From Lachnotalea glycerini (GTDB lineage Bacteria > Bacillota > Clostridia > Lachnospirales > Lachnospiraceae): DNA of 64,000 nucleotides. Both the position numbers and the translations under genes were made by a program. The notes beneath the pieces were generated by a model. It did no database searches and had not been told where the DNA came from. It was given only the letters and a program-made list of their open reading frames with translations. Shown here piece after piece: positions 17,408-26,501 of the stretch. The stretch spans positions 186,001 to 250,000 of the forward strand of contig NZ_QICS01000003.1 in NCBI RefSeq assembly GCF_003201285.1. The letters run 5' to 3'. The first letter of the stretch is position 1. The number at the start of each line of letters is the position of its first letter.

Positions 17408-18274
17408 TTACCCCCGTTTTGTCTTTAAGCGCTGCTTCACAACAAGTATACAAATAAAGGTAAGAAATACAATTGTATCTTTAAAAGAAGATCCTACTAC
17501 AACTGCGCCGATGGTCTCCATTAAACCCAATACGATTCCGCTGACCAAGGCACCGACCACACTTCCCAGACCTCCCATTGTAACAACAATAAAAGAACGT
17601 GTACCATAAATCTCACCAACACTTGGAAATACATAATAAAAGGACATTAAACAGGCTCCTGTTATTCCGGCAATTGCTGCTCCAAGACCATATGTAGCTG
17701 CATAGATACTTTTTGTTTTAATTCCAGATACTTCTGCACCGATTTTATTTTGTGATGTTGCCCGAATTTGTTTCCCAATGTTAGTATATTTAAGAAGTAA
17801 AAACATCAAAGCTGTTACTATAATAAGTAATATAAAGCTGACTAATTTAGGAAGACTAACCGTAATTACTCCAAGTGAGACAATCTTATCGGAAAAAATA
17901 CTTGATGCTGTTCTGTAGTCTGATTTAAAATAAAGCAGTGCTAAATTTTGAAATAATATTCCCAGACCTACTGTTAAAAATAAAACATTCGTATCGTCAT
18001 CCTCGTCCTTTAATGACCTTGTAATTAAGGTGAATTGTAGCAATGCCCCAAAAATAAACATAAAGATTGCAACAATAGGAATCGCCAAAAATGGGTCTAA
18101 TCCAAATTGATCATAAAGGACAAACGAAGTATACATTCCAAGCATTAACAGTTCGCCTTGACAAAAATTAATAATTTTCATTACTCCAAAGATTAATGTA
18201 AGGCTTACACCAATCAGTGCGTAAATGCCCCCAACCATCAATCCATTTGCACCCGCCTGCAAAAATGTGCTCAT
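17408..18274 (-). CDS. livH: Liv-type ABC permease (LivH)
   Basis: 288-residue permease, full family length, eight hydrophobic segments. The hallmark N-terminus GLMVGGIYALIGVSLTLIFG and MKIINFCQGELLMLGMYTSF is present, and the coupling loop ATSQNKIGAEVSGI lies near residue 175. It is the first transport gene, 32 bp after the glycerate kinase stop, indicating one transcript. Confidence 0.93.
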   Translation of the reverse strand: MSTFLQAGANGLMVGGIYALIGVSLTLIFGVMKIINFCQGELLMLGMYTSFVLYDQFGLDPFLAIPIVAIFMFIFGALLQFTLITRSLKDEDDDTNVLFLTVGLGILFQNLALLYFKSDYRTASSIFSDKIVSLGVITVSLPKLVSFILLIIVTALMFLLLKYTNIGKQIRATSQNKIGAEVSGIKTKSIYAATYGLGAAIAGITGACLMSFYYVFPSVGEIYGTRSFIVVTMGGLGSVVGALVSGIVLGLMETIGAVVVGSSFKDTIVFLTFICILVVKQRLKTKRG

Positions 18275-18306
18275 AAAATAACCTCCTCCAAGTAGACTTA
18301 GACTTT

Positions 18307-19497
18307 CTATGTGATTTGTTTATCAGTCTCAGTATCTATATGTAAAGCCGTATCTGCCACCTGCAACTCTATGCCAATTCTGACACTTCTCATAACCCGC
18401 TCTGCTGCATCTGACACATAATCTGATGCATGTTCCATTGCAAGGCTTAATTCCATCGGACGGCAAACCGCTGCCTCTATCGTATCAATGCCTTTTTCAT
18501 AAACCATTGAAATATCAGTTCCAATACTTCCTGCTATAGCAATAACGGGTTTTTTATATTTCTTGGCTCTATTTGCCAAACCATCAATTACCTTACCACA
18601 AACTGATTGCGAATCTATTTTTCCTTCTCCTGTAATTACCATATCTGACCATTTTATACGCTTATCAATTTCACTTACATCCATAACTGCTTCAATACCA
18701 TGCACAATTTCTGCGTTCAAAAATGCCATTAGTCCCATTCCTGCTCCACCCGCTGCACCCGCACCCGGTATCCATGCTAGCTCTTTATGTAAGTTTTTTT
18801 GAATCAATATAGATAAATGAAGTAAATTTTCATCTAGTCTCGCTATCTGCTCGAGTGTTGCTCCTTTTTGCGGTCCATAAACATTAGCTGCTCCATTTGG
18901 TCCAATCAGCGGATTTGTTACATCACACATGACACATATTTCTGTTTCAAAAATTCTTTTATCAATTCCAGACATATCTATATCGTTTAAATCCTTTAAG
19001 GTACCTGCACCAAGTCCTATCTCTTCACCATATCGGTCGAGAAAGCGAACGCCCAATGCTTTTGCAATTCCAACTCCTCCATCATTTGTCGCAGAACCAC
19101 CAATGCCAAGATAGATTTTTCTACATCCTTGATCTAGCACTGCCTGAATTAACTGACCTGTCCCATAGGACGTTGCATTCATTATGTCTTTTTCTGTTTC
19201 CTGCACCAATGTAAGACCCGATGCAGCCGCCATCTCAATCACGGCTGTGTTGTTTTCTAAAATGCCATATTTGGCTTCTACCGTATTCCCATTCGGTCCC
19301 ATAACTTGTTTAAAATAATATTGTCCCCCTAAAGATGTAATTAATACCTCTACGGTTCCTTCTCCGCCGTCCGCTATCGGTATAAAATCAATCTGCGCAT
19401 CAGAAAATACTTTTAATATCCCTTCTTTAATACTTGCAGCAACCTGTAATGTACTCAAACTCCCTTTATAAGAATCTGATGCTATTAGTAATTTCAT
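18307..19497 (-). CDS. glxK: Glycerate kinase (type I, GarK/GlxK family)
   Basis: 396-residue kinase converting D-glycerate with ATP to a phosphoglycerate, feeding lower glycolysis. It starts MKLLIASDSYKGSLSTLQVA, the diagnostic N-terminal motif; other family blocks are DGGEGTVEVL, GIGGSATNDGGVGIAKALG, PGAGAAGGAGMGL and VITGEGKIDSQS. The body matches the usual 370-380 residues plus a short C-terminal extension. The ATG at 19497 with GGAGGTGA is preferred to an upstream start. It heads the operon with the Liv-type importer, so the imported compound is probably catabolised to glycerate, and lies just downstream of a CdaR regulator, the usual controller of glycerate/sugar-diacid genes. Confidence 0.94.
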   Translation of the reverse strand: MKLLIASDSYKGSLSTLQVAASIKEGILKVFSDAQIDFIPIADGGEGTVEVLITSLGGQYYFKQVMGPNGNTVEAKYGILENNTAVIEMAAASGLTLVQETEKDIMNATSYGTGQLIQAVLDQGCRKIYLGIGGSATNDGGVGIAKALGVRFLDRYGEEIGLGAGTLKDLNDIDMSGIDKRIFETEICVMCDVTNPLIGPNGAANVYGPQKGATLEQIARLDENLLHLSILIQKNLHKELAWIPGAGAAGGAGMGLMAFLNAEIVHGIEAVMDVSEIDKRIKWSDMVITGEGKIDSQSVCGKVIDGLANRAKKYKKPVIAIAGSIGTDISMVYEKGIDTIEAAVCRPMELSLAMEHASDYVSDAAERVMRSVRIGIELQVADTALHIDTETDKQIT

Positions 19498-19671
19498 CTC
19501 GTCACCTCCTCTCTTCTTGTCTTTTTTTGTATAATATGTATATATATTTGGCTGTAACATATTATCATTGTGTATTTTGTTTAACTTTTGAGTCGATTAT
19601 AAACAAATTTCAGCTTTTTCACAATGTCTTTTAAAACAAATAAAAGAGAGAATTATCGTTATCTGAAACAA

Positions 19672-20811
19672 TCATTCTTTAAACTCTGCCATGTAAGCCG
19701 CTATCATTAACGGAATCGCCTCTGCTAATGTTCTTGGGTCATACCCTGTCAGTGCTTTAATTCTGGTAAGACGGTATTGGAGTGTGTTTTTATGTATAAA
19801 TAATTCATCGGATGTCTTAGAAATAGAACCGTTATTATTAATATAGCATCTAAGACACTGCAATACATTTTCCACCTGCTCCTGTTCACAATCCTTGAAA
19901 ATAGTATTAATGTAAGTAAGCCTTTTCTTATATGGAATATTTACAAGCAGCATACGCAAATCTGAATTACTGTAAACTTTAATGGTCTCCCCGGTAAGCT
20001 GCTTGACTAGATTACAAGCACTTTCTGCTTCACGATAGGATCTTTGAATCCCCGCCTTATCATCCCCAGTGGTTCCAATCCCGCAATAAAATTTGCAGGA
20101 ATATAACAGTTCAATTTTATTTTTTGCAGTGTTAATACTTTTGTAAACCTCGTTTGTATTTTGCATTTGATAAAAAATAACAATTTTCATCCCCATGGTC
20201 ATGACAAGCTGCTGCTGATTTTGTTCTATTTCTTTCCGAAGCATATTTGTGATTTTTTCAAACAAATCCTGTGACTTATTATCATTCACGCCTTTTCTTT
20301 CTTTGACTACAAAATCCAGCACTGCAACAATTCGTGACAGATTCATATTGATTCCTAATAGTTCTCTTCCAAATTCCAGCCTTTTTTCATCATCACCAAA
20401 AAGCAGCTCAATAGCAAAGCTGCGTTTCATATCCTCTAACGCTTTTTTTTGGTTGCTCTTATACCAATCCAATATCAGAATTTCTGTCATTTTTTTAATA
20501 ACCGTGCCAAGTAATTGCACCTCCTCTACTTCTCCGGTTATACCTACAACTCCGATTACCTGCTCTTCAATTACTAAGGGAAGGTTGATTCCACTTCTGG
20601 TTCCTTGATAATCCTTTTCATCTCGATGGATAATTAATTTCTCCATTTGATGATTCAAAAGCTCCATAGCTCCCCTATGAAACATGCCTATCCTTTCAGG
20701 ATCCGTGCTTGCTATAATACAACCCGTTTCATCCATAATATTTACATTTTTATGGATTGTTTCCCCTACCTCTTCTGCAATTTTTTGCATTTGCTTTTTG
20801 GGTATGAGCAC
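19672..20811 (-). CDS. cdaR: CdaR-family sugar-diacid/glycerate regulator
   Basis: 379-residue transcription factor. Residues about 3-135 are the diacid recognition domain (IAEEVGETIHKNVNIMDETG, then GMFHRGAMELL and GINLPLVIEEQVIGVVGITG). Residues about 310-370 are the PucR-type C-terminal helix-turn-helix (NGSISKTSDELFIHKNTLQYRLTRIK). The middle is a GGDEF-like degenerate segment. CdaR proteins activate glycerate and galactarate/glucarate genes on binding glycerate. Its own operon neighbour is glycerate kinase, and it is divergent from the CoA operon across a 287-bp region with repeated GTTACG motifs, so it may control both. Confidence 0.92.
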   Translation of the reverse strand: MLIPKKQMQKIAEEVGETIHKNVNIMDETGCIIASTDPERIGMFHRGAMELLNHQMEKLIIHRDEKDYQGTRSGINLPLVIEEQVIGVVGITGEVEEVQLLGTVIKKMTEILILDWYKSNQKKALEDMKRSFAIELLFGDDEKRLEFGRELLGINMNLSRIVAVLDFVVKERKGVNDNKSQDLFEKITNMLRKEIEQNQQQLVMTMGMKIVIFYQMQNTNEVYKSINTAKNKIELLYSCKFYCGIGTTGDDKAGIQRSYREAESACNLVKQLTGETIKVYSNSDLRMLLVNIPYKKRLTYINTIFKDCEQEQVENVLQCLRCYINNNGSISKTSDELFIHKNTLQYRLTRIKALTGYDPRTLAEAIPLMIAAYMAEFKE

Positions 20812-20853
20812 AAATTATTCCTCCAATCCTTTTTCTACTTTTGTTTCTCTTTT

Positions 20854-21033
20854 GTTACGTAATTTATTTTTATATTATATCACCATCGCGTAACTGTATC
20901 AATATGTTTTAAGTCATATTGCTTAATATTTCTTCTTTTTTCATATTTTTTTTATGTTAATTACCTATTTTTGATACATGTAACAACTTTTTGTTTCTAT
21001 ATTTTGTTCTATATCTTATTGACAGTTACGTAT
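20854..21033. promoter_or_regulatory. Candidate CdaR operator sites
   Basis: The divergent region carries GTTACGTAA (20854-20862), an inverted CGTAAC (20889-20894) and GTTACGTAT (21025-21033), the last overlapping the -35 box of the rightward promoter. Three related sites in a regulator-gene promoter region suggest an operator. Assignment to CdaR is by adjacency. Confidence 0.4.
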
Positions 21034-21047
21034 TTTAGATTTATTAT
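21019..21047 (+). promoter_or_regulatory. Promoter of the CoA-ligase operon
   Basis: TTGACA (21019-21024) and TATTAT (21042-21047) with a 17-nt spacer, about 50 bp before the CoA-ligase start. Near-consensus sigma-A type. Confidence 0.65.
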
Positions 21048-21098
21048 TAGATATATTTAACGTATACGGTTACTTAAATGAGTAAGGAGAAATATGAT

Positions 21099-22745
21099 AT
21101 GAACAATGAGGATTATATACTTAATGGTAATGATTATTGGCCTGCTTCTATCCTGGATGGATTAACATCTCATAGGTTTATGGATCAAGACTTTGATTTC
21201 TATCCTGATGTTCCAACAAATCTTTATGATGCACTTTGTCATAATGCATTTGTTTTGCCTGATTCTGTCTGTATCGTGGATGATTCTGGAAAAACATATA
21301 CCTTTATAGAATTTTTGAAGCTGGTTGACAACTTTTCCAACATGCTTTTTTACAATTATCATGTTGGTCCTTCTTCTCATATTGCTTTACTTCTTTATAA
21401 TGGAATTGAATTTTGCGTTTCTTTTCTCGCTATAATTAAGCTTGGAGGCATTATGATCCCTCTGCCGACCAAATACAAAAAAGAGGAGATTCTTTCCCTG
21501 ATACGCAAATCAAATCTAACTGGAATTATACTGGACCAGAGCTTTCAGACATGGTTTGAACCTTCCTTTGACAGCTTGCCTTATTTTACAATATGCGTAA
21601 ATGGTGATTATGAAAATTGCGGACTGCCTCTTTCTGAAGAAAATTATTTCACTACTGCTGTGAGCTGCACGGCTCGTGCAGCAGATACTGCTATTATTAT
21701 GTTTACTTCTGGAACTACCTCGCGCAGTAAAGGCGTGATGATTACGAATTATAACATCATGCATGCTGTTGCCGTATATCAAAAAATTTTTCACATTACG
21801 AGCAATGACACTTCCATAATTCCGGTTCCAATCTATCACGTTACAGGACTTATTGGATTATTTGGATTATTTATCTATACCGGCGGCTGTATTCATTTAC
21901 ACAAATTATTTAATGCAAAACGTGTACTATATGAGATTGAAAAATATCAGATTTCCTTTTTACATGGTTCACCTACCGTATTTTCACTGCTTCTTGAGCT
22001 GGCAGATTCATATACATCCTTGCCATCTTTGCGTATTCTTGCATGTGGAAGCAGCAATATGCCAAAACAAAAAATATTGCAATTGCATAACTGGCTTCCC
22101 AATGCACAATTTCGTACTGTTTACGGGCTGACCGAAACCTCTTCTCCTGCTTCTATTTTTCCGGATGATGCAGCGTTGAGCAACTTTATTTGTTCTTCTG
22201 GGCATCCCATTCCAGGCGTTATGTTCAAAATATGTGATGAAAGCGGTAACAGTCTTCCCCCTCAAAGAATAGGCTCTATTTTCGTAAAGGGAACTGTTGT
22301 TTTAGCCGGCTATTATCACCAGGAAACTGAGCTGTTTCAAAACGACTGGCTGGATACCGGGGACTTAGGCTACTTTAACCCAGAAGGGTACCTTTATATT
22401 GTGGATCGAAAAAAAGACATGATTAACCGTGGTGGAGAAAAAATCTGCAGCTTTGATGTTGAAAATGCACTATATAACTTAGAAGGAGTCCGTGAGGCGG
22501 CCGTAGTAGGCATTTTAGATGCAATTTACGGAGAAGTTCCGGCAGCAATGGTCGTTCCTGAACAAGGATTTCTGATGACAGAGGAATCGATTAAAAAACA
22601 GCTTAGCAGTCAATTGGCTAAGTTCCAGATTCCAACCAAAGTTATCGTTGCAAAGGCACTTCCGCTTACCCCTAATTCTAAAATCAACAAAAGAGCAATC
22701 AAACGTATAATTACTCAAAATTTGAATAAAAATTCTGTAAAATAG
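21099..22745 (+). CDS. AMP-dependent acyl-CoA ligase
   Basis: 548-residue member of the acyl/aryl-CoA synthetase superfamily, forming an acyl-adenylate and then the CoA thioester. P-loop motif FTSGTTSRSKGV (about residues 202-213; the usual G-x-P-K-G is altered to S-R-S-K-G), YGLTETSS, DWLDTGDLGY, hinge DRKKDMINRGGEKI and the C-terminal catalytic Lys in PLTPNSKINKR are all visible. An ATG seven codons earlier opens the frame, but AAGGAG lies inside that stretch and 9 nt before this ATG, so 21099 is chosen. First gene of a four-gene catabolic operon; the acid it activates is unknown. Confidence 0.9.
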   Translation: MNNEDYILNGNDYWPASILDGLTSHRFMDQDFDFYPDVPTNLYDALCHNAFVLPDSVCIVDDSGKTYTFIEFLKLVDNFSNMLFYNYHVGPSSHIALLLYNGIEFCVSFLAIIKLGGIMIPLPTKYKKEEILSLIRKSNLTGIILDQSFQTWFEPSFDSLPYFTICVNGDYENCGLPLSEENYFTTAVSCTARAADTAIIMFTSGTTSRSKGVMITNYNIMHAVAVYQKIFHITSNDTSIIPVPIYHVTGLIGLFGLFIYTGGCIHLHKLFNAKRVLYEIEKYQISFLHGSPTVFSLLLELADSYTSLPSLRILACGSSNMPKQKILQLHNWLPNAQFRTVYGLTETSSPASIFPDDAALSNFICSSGHPIPGVMFKICDESGNSLPPQRIGSIFVKGTVVLAGYYHQETELFQNDWLDTGDLGYFNPEGYLYIVDRKKDMINRGGEKICSFDVENALYNLEGVREAAVVGILDAIYGEVPAAMVVPEQGFLMTEESIKKQLSSQLAKFQIPTKVIVAKALPLTPNSKINKRAIKRIITQNLNKNSVK

Positions 22746-22757
22746 GAGGATAGATTT

Positions 22758-24350
22758 ATGAGAAAACCAGTATTTTTAAGCGGTGAAAAAGCCGCTGCCT
22801 TAATTAATGACAACAGCACCATTGCAACCATTGGTATGACTATGGTATCTGCATCAGAAACCATACTTAAGGCAATCGAAAAACGTTTTTTGGATACAGG
22901 AAGTCCTAACAATCTTACTTTGGTTCATTCTTGCGGTCAAAGTGATCGTGATAGAGGAATTCAGCATTTTGCGCACGAACACATGTTATCTCGTATTATA
23001 GGGGGGCATTGGGGATTACAGCCTAAAATGATGAATTTAATAGCCGAAAACAAGATTTTAGCTTATTGCATTCCTCAGGGACAATTCGCACAGCTATACC
23101 GCTCTATGGCAGGCGGAGAACCCGGAAAAATAACAAAGGTTGGTCTTGGAACCTTCATTGATCCCAGAATTGATGGAGGAAGAATGAATGAGATTACGAA
23201 AAACGCTCCTGATATCGTAGATATCGTTACGATCGACCAGGAGGAATATATGAGATATCGCCCAATTCCACTTGATTATGTCATAATCCGTGGTACTTAT
23301 GTAGATGAATTAGGTAATTTGACCACAGACGAAGAAGCAATGCAATTAGAGGTATTTTCTGCTGTCATGGCCTGTAAGAAGTTTGGTGGAAAAGTAATTG
23401 CCCAGGCGAAATACAAGGTCATATCCGGAGAACTGCATTGTAAACGTGTTATTGTTCCGGGGGTTTTTATTGATGCTGTCGTGATTTGCCCTAATGCAGA
23501 GGAGGATCACCGTCAAACTCACAGTTTTTCTTTTAATCCTGCATATTGTGGTGATATTAAGGTTCCGGTGTCTTCATCTGACAAGCTTGCTTTGACAGTG
23601 CGAAAATTGATTGGCCGCCGTGCTCTGATGGAGCTTTCTCCAAATGATATTTTAAATGTCGGAACCGGCATACCAAATGATGTAATAGGACCGATAATTG
23701 CAGAAGAAAGCATAGCTGACGATGTTACTGTAACAGTAGAATCAGGCATTTACGGAGGAATTCCAATGGGTGGTGTAGATTTTGGAATAGCCAAAAACAA
23801 TTTTGCCCTTATCCGACACGATGATCAATTTGATTATTATAATGGTGCCGGTGTTGATGTCACTTACATGGGCGCTGGACAGATTGATTCAGAATGCAAT
23901 GTAAATGCTACAAGGCTTGGAACACTTCCTACCGGTGCAGGAGGCTTTATTGATATTACCACAAATGCAAAACATGTCGTTTTTTGTTCCACCTTTACCG
24001 GTAAAGGCTTATCTTGTTCTTTTTATGATCAAAAATTACATATAGACCAAGAAGGCTCACTTATTAAATTTGTAAATCAAGTAAACCAGATATCATATAA
24101 TGGAAAAATTGCCCGTTTAAAAAAACAAAAAATGCATTACATTACAGAACGTGCGGTATTTGAATTATGTCTGGATGGACTGATGCTTACAGAAATCGCT
24201 CCCGGTATTGATTTAAAGTCACAGGTTCTTGATTTGATGGAATTTAAACCCATCATCAGTCCTAATTTAAAAGAAATGCACCCCAGTCTTTTTCAGGCTG
24301 AACATCCATTCGGCCTAAAAGAGATTTTATATAACAAAACTATACAGTAA
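22758..24350 (+). CDS. Acyl-CoA:acetate/3-oxoacid CoA-transferase, fused subunits
   Basis: 530-residue CoA-transferase with both family I halves in one chain, like propionate CoA-transferase/YdiF. The first half starts KPVFLSGEKAAALINDNSTI and contains the G-G-H-W-G segment. The second half contains the catalytic glutamate Glu328 in TVESGIYGGIPMGGVDFG and a preceding LNVGTGIPNDV. It moves CoA between acyl-CoAs and free acids without ATP. The AGGAGG ribosome site follows the ligase stop by a few bases. Together with the ligase it gives the operon two ways to load a substrate with CoA. Confidence 0.92.
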   Translation: MRKPVFLSGEKAAALINDNSTIATIGMTMVSASETILKAIEKRFLDTGSPNNLTLVHSCGQSDRDRGIQHFAHEHMLSRIIGGHWGLQPKMMNLIAENKILAYCIPQGQFAQLYRSMAGGEPGKITKVGLGTFIDPRIDGGRMNEITKNAPDIVDIVTIDQEEYMRYRPIPLDYVIIRGTYVDELGNLTTDEEAMQLEVFSAVMACKKFGGKVIAQAKYKVISGELHCKRVIVPGVFIDAVVICPNAEEDHRQTHSFSFNPAYCGDIKVPVSSSDKLALTVRKLIGRRALMELSPNDILNVGTGIPNDVIGPIIAEESIADDVTVTVESGIYGGIPMGGVDFGIAKNNFALIRHDDQFDYYNGAGVDVTYMGAGQIDSECNVNATRLGTLPTGAGGFIDITTNAKHVVFCSTFTGKGLSCSFYDQKLHIDQEGSLIKFVNQVNQISYNGKIARLKKQKMHYITERAVFELCLDGLMLTEIAPGIDLKSQVLDLMEFKPIISPNLKEMHPSLFQAEHPFGLKEILYNKTIQ

Positions 24351-24394
24351 GTATAGTAAGTCTATTTAATAGTTTGAATCAGGAGGATAAAATA

Positions 24395-25138
24395 ATGAGA
24401 TTAGAAAACAAGGTTGCAATCGTGACCGGAGCAGGCAGAGGACTTGGAAAAGGCATTGCAAAAAAATTAGCCCAGGAAGGTGCAAAGGTTATTCTGGCAG
24501 ATATGGAACCTGCAATCGAGGCAATAGCAGAAATCGAAGCAGATGGTGGTACAGTAAGTGCATTTCAGGTGAATGTTGCAAATCAAGAAGAGGTAAAGGC
24601 TTTAATCAGTTACGCAATTGATAAATTTGGATCTTTGGATATCATGGTTAACAACGCAGGCATCAACCGAGACAGCATGCTCCACAAAATGTCAATTGAG
24701 AACTGGGAATCGGTGATTTCAATTGATCTGACCGGTACCTTTTTCGGCACACAAGAGGCATTGAAATACATGCGTGACAAAAATTATGGAAGAATCATTA
24801 ATATATCATCAGGCAGTTGGCTTGGGAATATCGGTCAGGCTAATTATGCCGCTGCCAAGGCAGGTGTTATCGGTCTAACCAAGACTGCTGCCAGAGAAAA
24901 TGCCCGTAAAGGTATCACTTGTAACGCAATATGTCCAGGTTTTATAGAAACAGATATGACACGAAAGTTGAAAGAAATAAATGACGGTGCGGCTTGGGAA
25001 AGTATGATGCAGAGAATTCCCATGGGATACGCAGGAACTCCTTCTGATGTCGGAAATTTAGTGGCTTTTCTGGCGTCTGATGAAGCCTCTTATATTACTT
25101 CTGAGGTTATTAATGTTGGTGGCGGTATGATTGTATAA
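24395..25138 (+). CDS. SDR-family 3-hydroxyacyl dehydrogenase/3-oxoacyl reductase
   Basis: 247-residue short-chain dehydrogenase. The nucleotide motif TGAGRGLGKG lies at about residues 12-21, NNAG at about 89-92 and the catalytic Ser/Tyr/Lys in SSGSWLG and YAAAKAG; the C-terminus DEASYITSEVINVGGGM is FabG-like. An AGGAGG site lies 9 nt before this ATG; the seven-codon upstream extension is not used. Between a CoA-transferase and a thiolase its likely job is the beta-hydroxyacyl-CoA/3-ketoacyl-CoA interconversion rather than fatty acid synthesis. Confidence 0.9.
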   Translation: MRLENKVAIVTGAGRGLGKGIAKKLAQEGAKVILADMEPAIEAIAEIEADGGTVSAFQVNVANQEEVKALISYAIDKFGSLDIMVNNAGINRDSMLHKMSIENWESVISIDLTGTFFGTQEALKYMRDKNYGRIINISSGSWLGNIGQANYAAAKAGVIGLTKTAARENARKGITCNAICPGFIETDMTRKLKEINDGAAWESMMQRIPMGYAGTPSDVGNLVAFLASDEASYITSEVINVGGGMIV

Positions 25139-25192
25139 TCACATCATATAAAAAACAAAATATTTTATTATAATGTTAGATTGGAGGAAAAA

Positions 25193-26383
25193 ATGAACGG
25201 ATTAAAAGATGTTGTAATTGTAAGTGGTGTACGCTTGCCTGTCGGAGCTTTCGGCGGCAGTTTAAAGGATATTTCCGCTATTGACATGGGGGCAATGGTT
25301 GTTTCGGAAGCAGTAAAAAGAGCCGGAATCAAACCGGAAGATGTGGATGAAGTAATTGTTGGACAAGTAGGTCAAATTGCAGAAAATGGTTTTGTCGCAC
25401 GTGCGATTAGTTTAAAAGCAGGACTTCCGAAAGAATGCACTGCTTATTCTGTAAACCGACAATGTGGATCAGGCTTACAGTCTATCGCTGACGCTGTAAT
25501 GGAAATTCAGACCGGATTTGCAGATGTGGTAGTAGCAGCCGGTACAGAAAATATTTCCCAGCTTCCTTATTATGTTAAGGATGCACGTTGGGGCGCCCGT
25601 ATGGGACATAAAAATTTTGAAGATGGTGTCATTGATATTCTTACTTGGCCATTAAATGAGAATCATAACGGTATCACTGCTGAAAATGTAGCAAATACCT
25701 ATTCTGTATCCAGACAAGATCAAGATGAATTTGCTTTTCAGTCACACAAGCGAGCTTGCTCAGCAATCAAAGAGGGCACCTTTCAAGATGAAATACTACC
25801 GGTTGAGTTAAAAGATCGCAAAGGCAATATAACCGTTTTTGATACGGATGAAGGCCCCCGAGAAGGACTTACTGTAGAAAAACTTGCTAAGCTTCGTCCT
25901 TGTTTTGTAAAGGATGGAACCGTAACTGCAGGTAATTCTTCCAGTCTAAATGACGGAGCTGCTGCTGTTGTTGTAATGTCTATGGATAAAGCAAAGCAAC
26001 TTGGCGTTTTTGCCAAATTAAAGATAGAAGGCTATGCTGTTGCGGGCTTCGACGCAGAATTAATGGGTTATGCTCCAAAACTATCCAGCGAAAAACTGGC
26101 GCAAATGCTTAATCTTGACTTAAAGGAAATCGATATGTTTGAAATTAATGAAGCTTTCGCCAGTCAGGCCTTTGCCGTATCAAGAGATTTAGAGCTTGAT
26201 ATGAACAAAGTAAATATTTATGGGGGCGGTATCTCAATTGGACATCCAATTGGAGCAACCGGTTGTATTTTGACGGTAAAGGTACTCTATGAATTAATGC
26301 ATACCAGCAAAAAAGATGCTATGATATCCATGTGTATCGGCGGCGGTCAGGGAATTTCAATGTACTTTACAAAATGTGAATAA
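25193..26383 (+). CDS. Acetyl-CoA C-acyltransferase (thiolase)
   Basis: 396-residue thiolase. The nucleophile Cys91 sits in [10 protein letters not shown], the catalytic His in [13 protein letters not shown] and the second Cys in SMCIGGGQG, all intact; [11 protein letters not shown] is also conserved. It cleaves a 3-ketoacyl-CoA with CoA to give acetyl-CoA plus a shortened acyl-CoA, or runs in reverse. The ATG with GGAGG 7 nt upstream is used rather than a TTG four codons before. It closes the ligase/transferase/SDR/thiolase operon and is followed by a strong terminator. Confidence 0.94.
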   Translation: MNGLKDVVIVSGVRLPVGAFGGSLKDISAIDMGAMVVSEAVKRAGIKPEDVDEVIVGQVGQIAENGFVARAISLKAGLPKECTAYSVNRQCGSGLQSIADAVMEIQTGFADVVVAAGTENISQLPYYVKDARWGARMGHKNFEDGVIDILTWPLNENHNGITAENVANTYSVSRQDQDEFAFQSHKRACSAIKEGTFQDEILPVELKDRKGNITVFDTDEGPREGLTVEKLAKLRPCFVKDGTVTAGNSSSLNDGAAAVVVMSMDKAKQLGVFAKLKIEGYAVAGFDAELMGYAPKLSSEKLAQMLNLDLKEIDMFEINEAFASQAFAVSRDLELDMNKVNIYGGGISIGHPIGATGCILTVKVLYELMHTSKKDAMISMCIGGGQGISMYFTKCE

Positions 26384-26391
26384 TTTTAATG

Positions 26392-26432
26392 CAGAGATGG
26401 CACGTTTTAAGTAATTCAATTTGCCATCTCTG
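26392..26432 (+). terminator. Terminator of the CoA operon
   Basis: CAGAGATGGCA (26392-26402) pairs with TGCCATCTCTG (26422-26432), followed by a T-rich tract (TTTACACTTTTTTATTT). Strong intrinsic terminator. Confidence 0.85.
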
Positions 26433-26501
26433 TTTACACTTTTTTATTTAACATGTTATAATGAAATAGATACCAAAATTTTGTAAGTGGGGAGATTTCC
26501 T

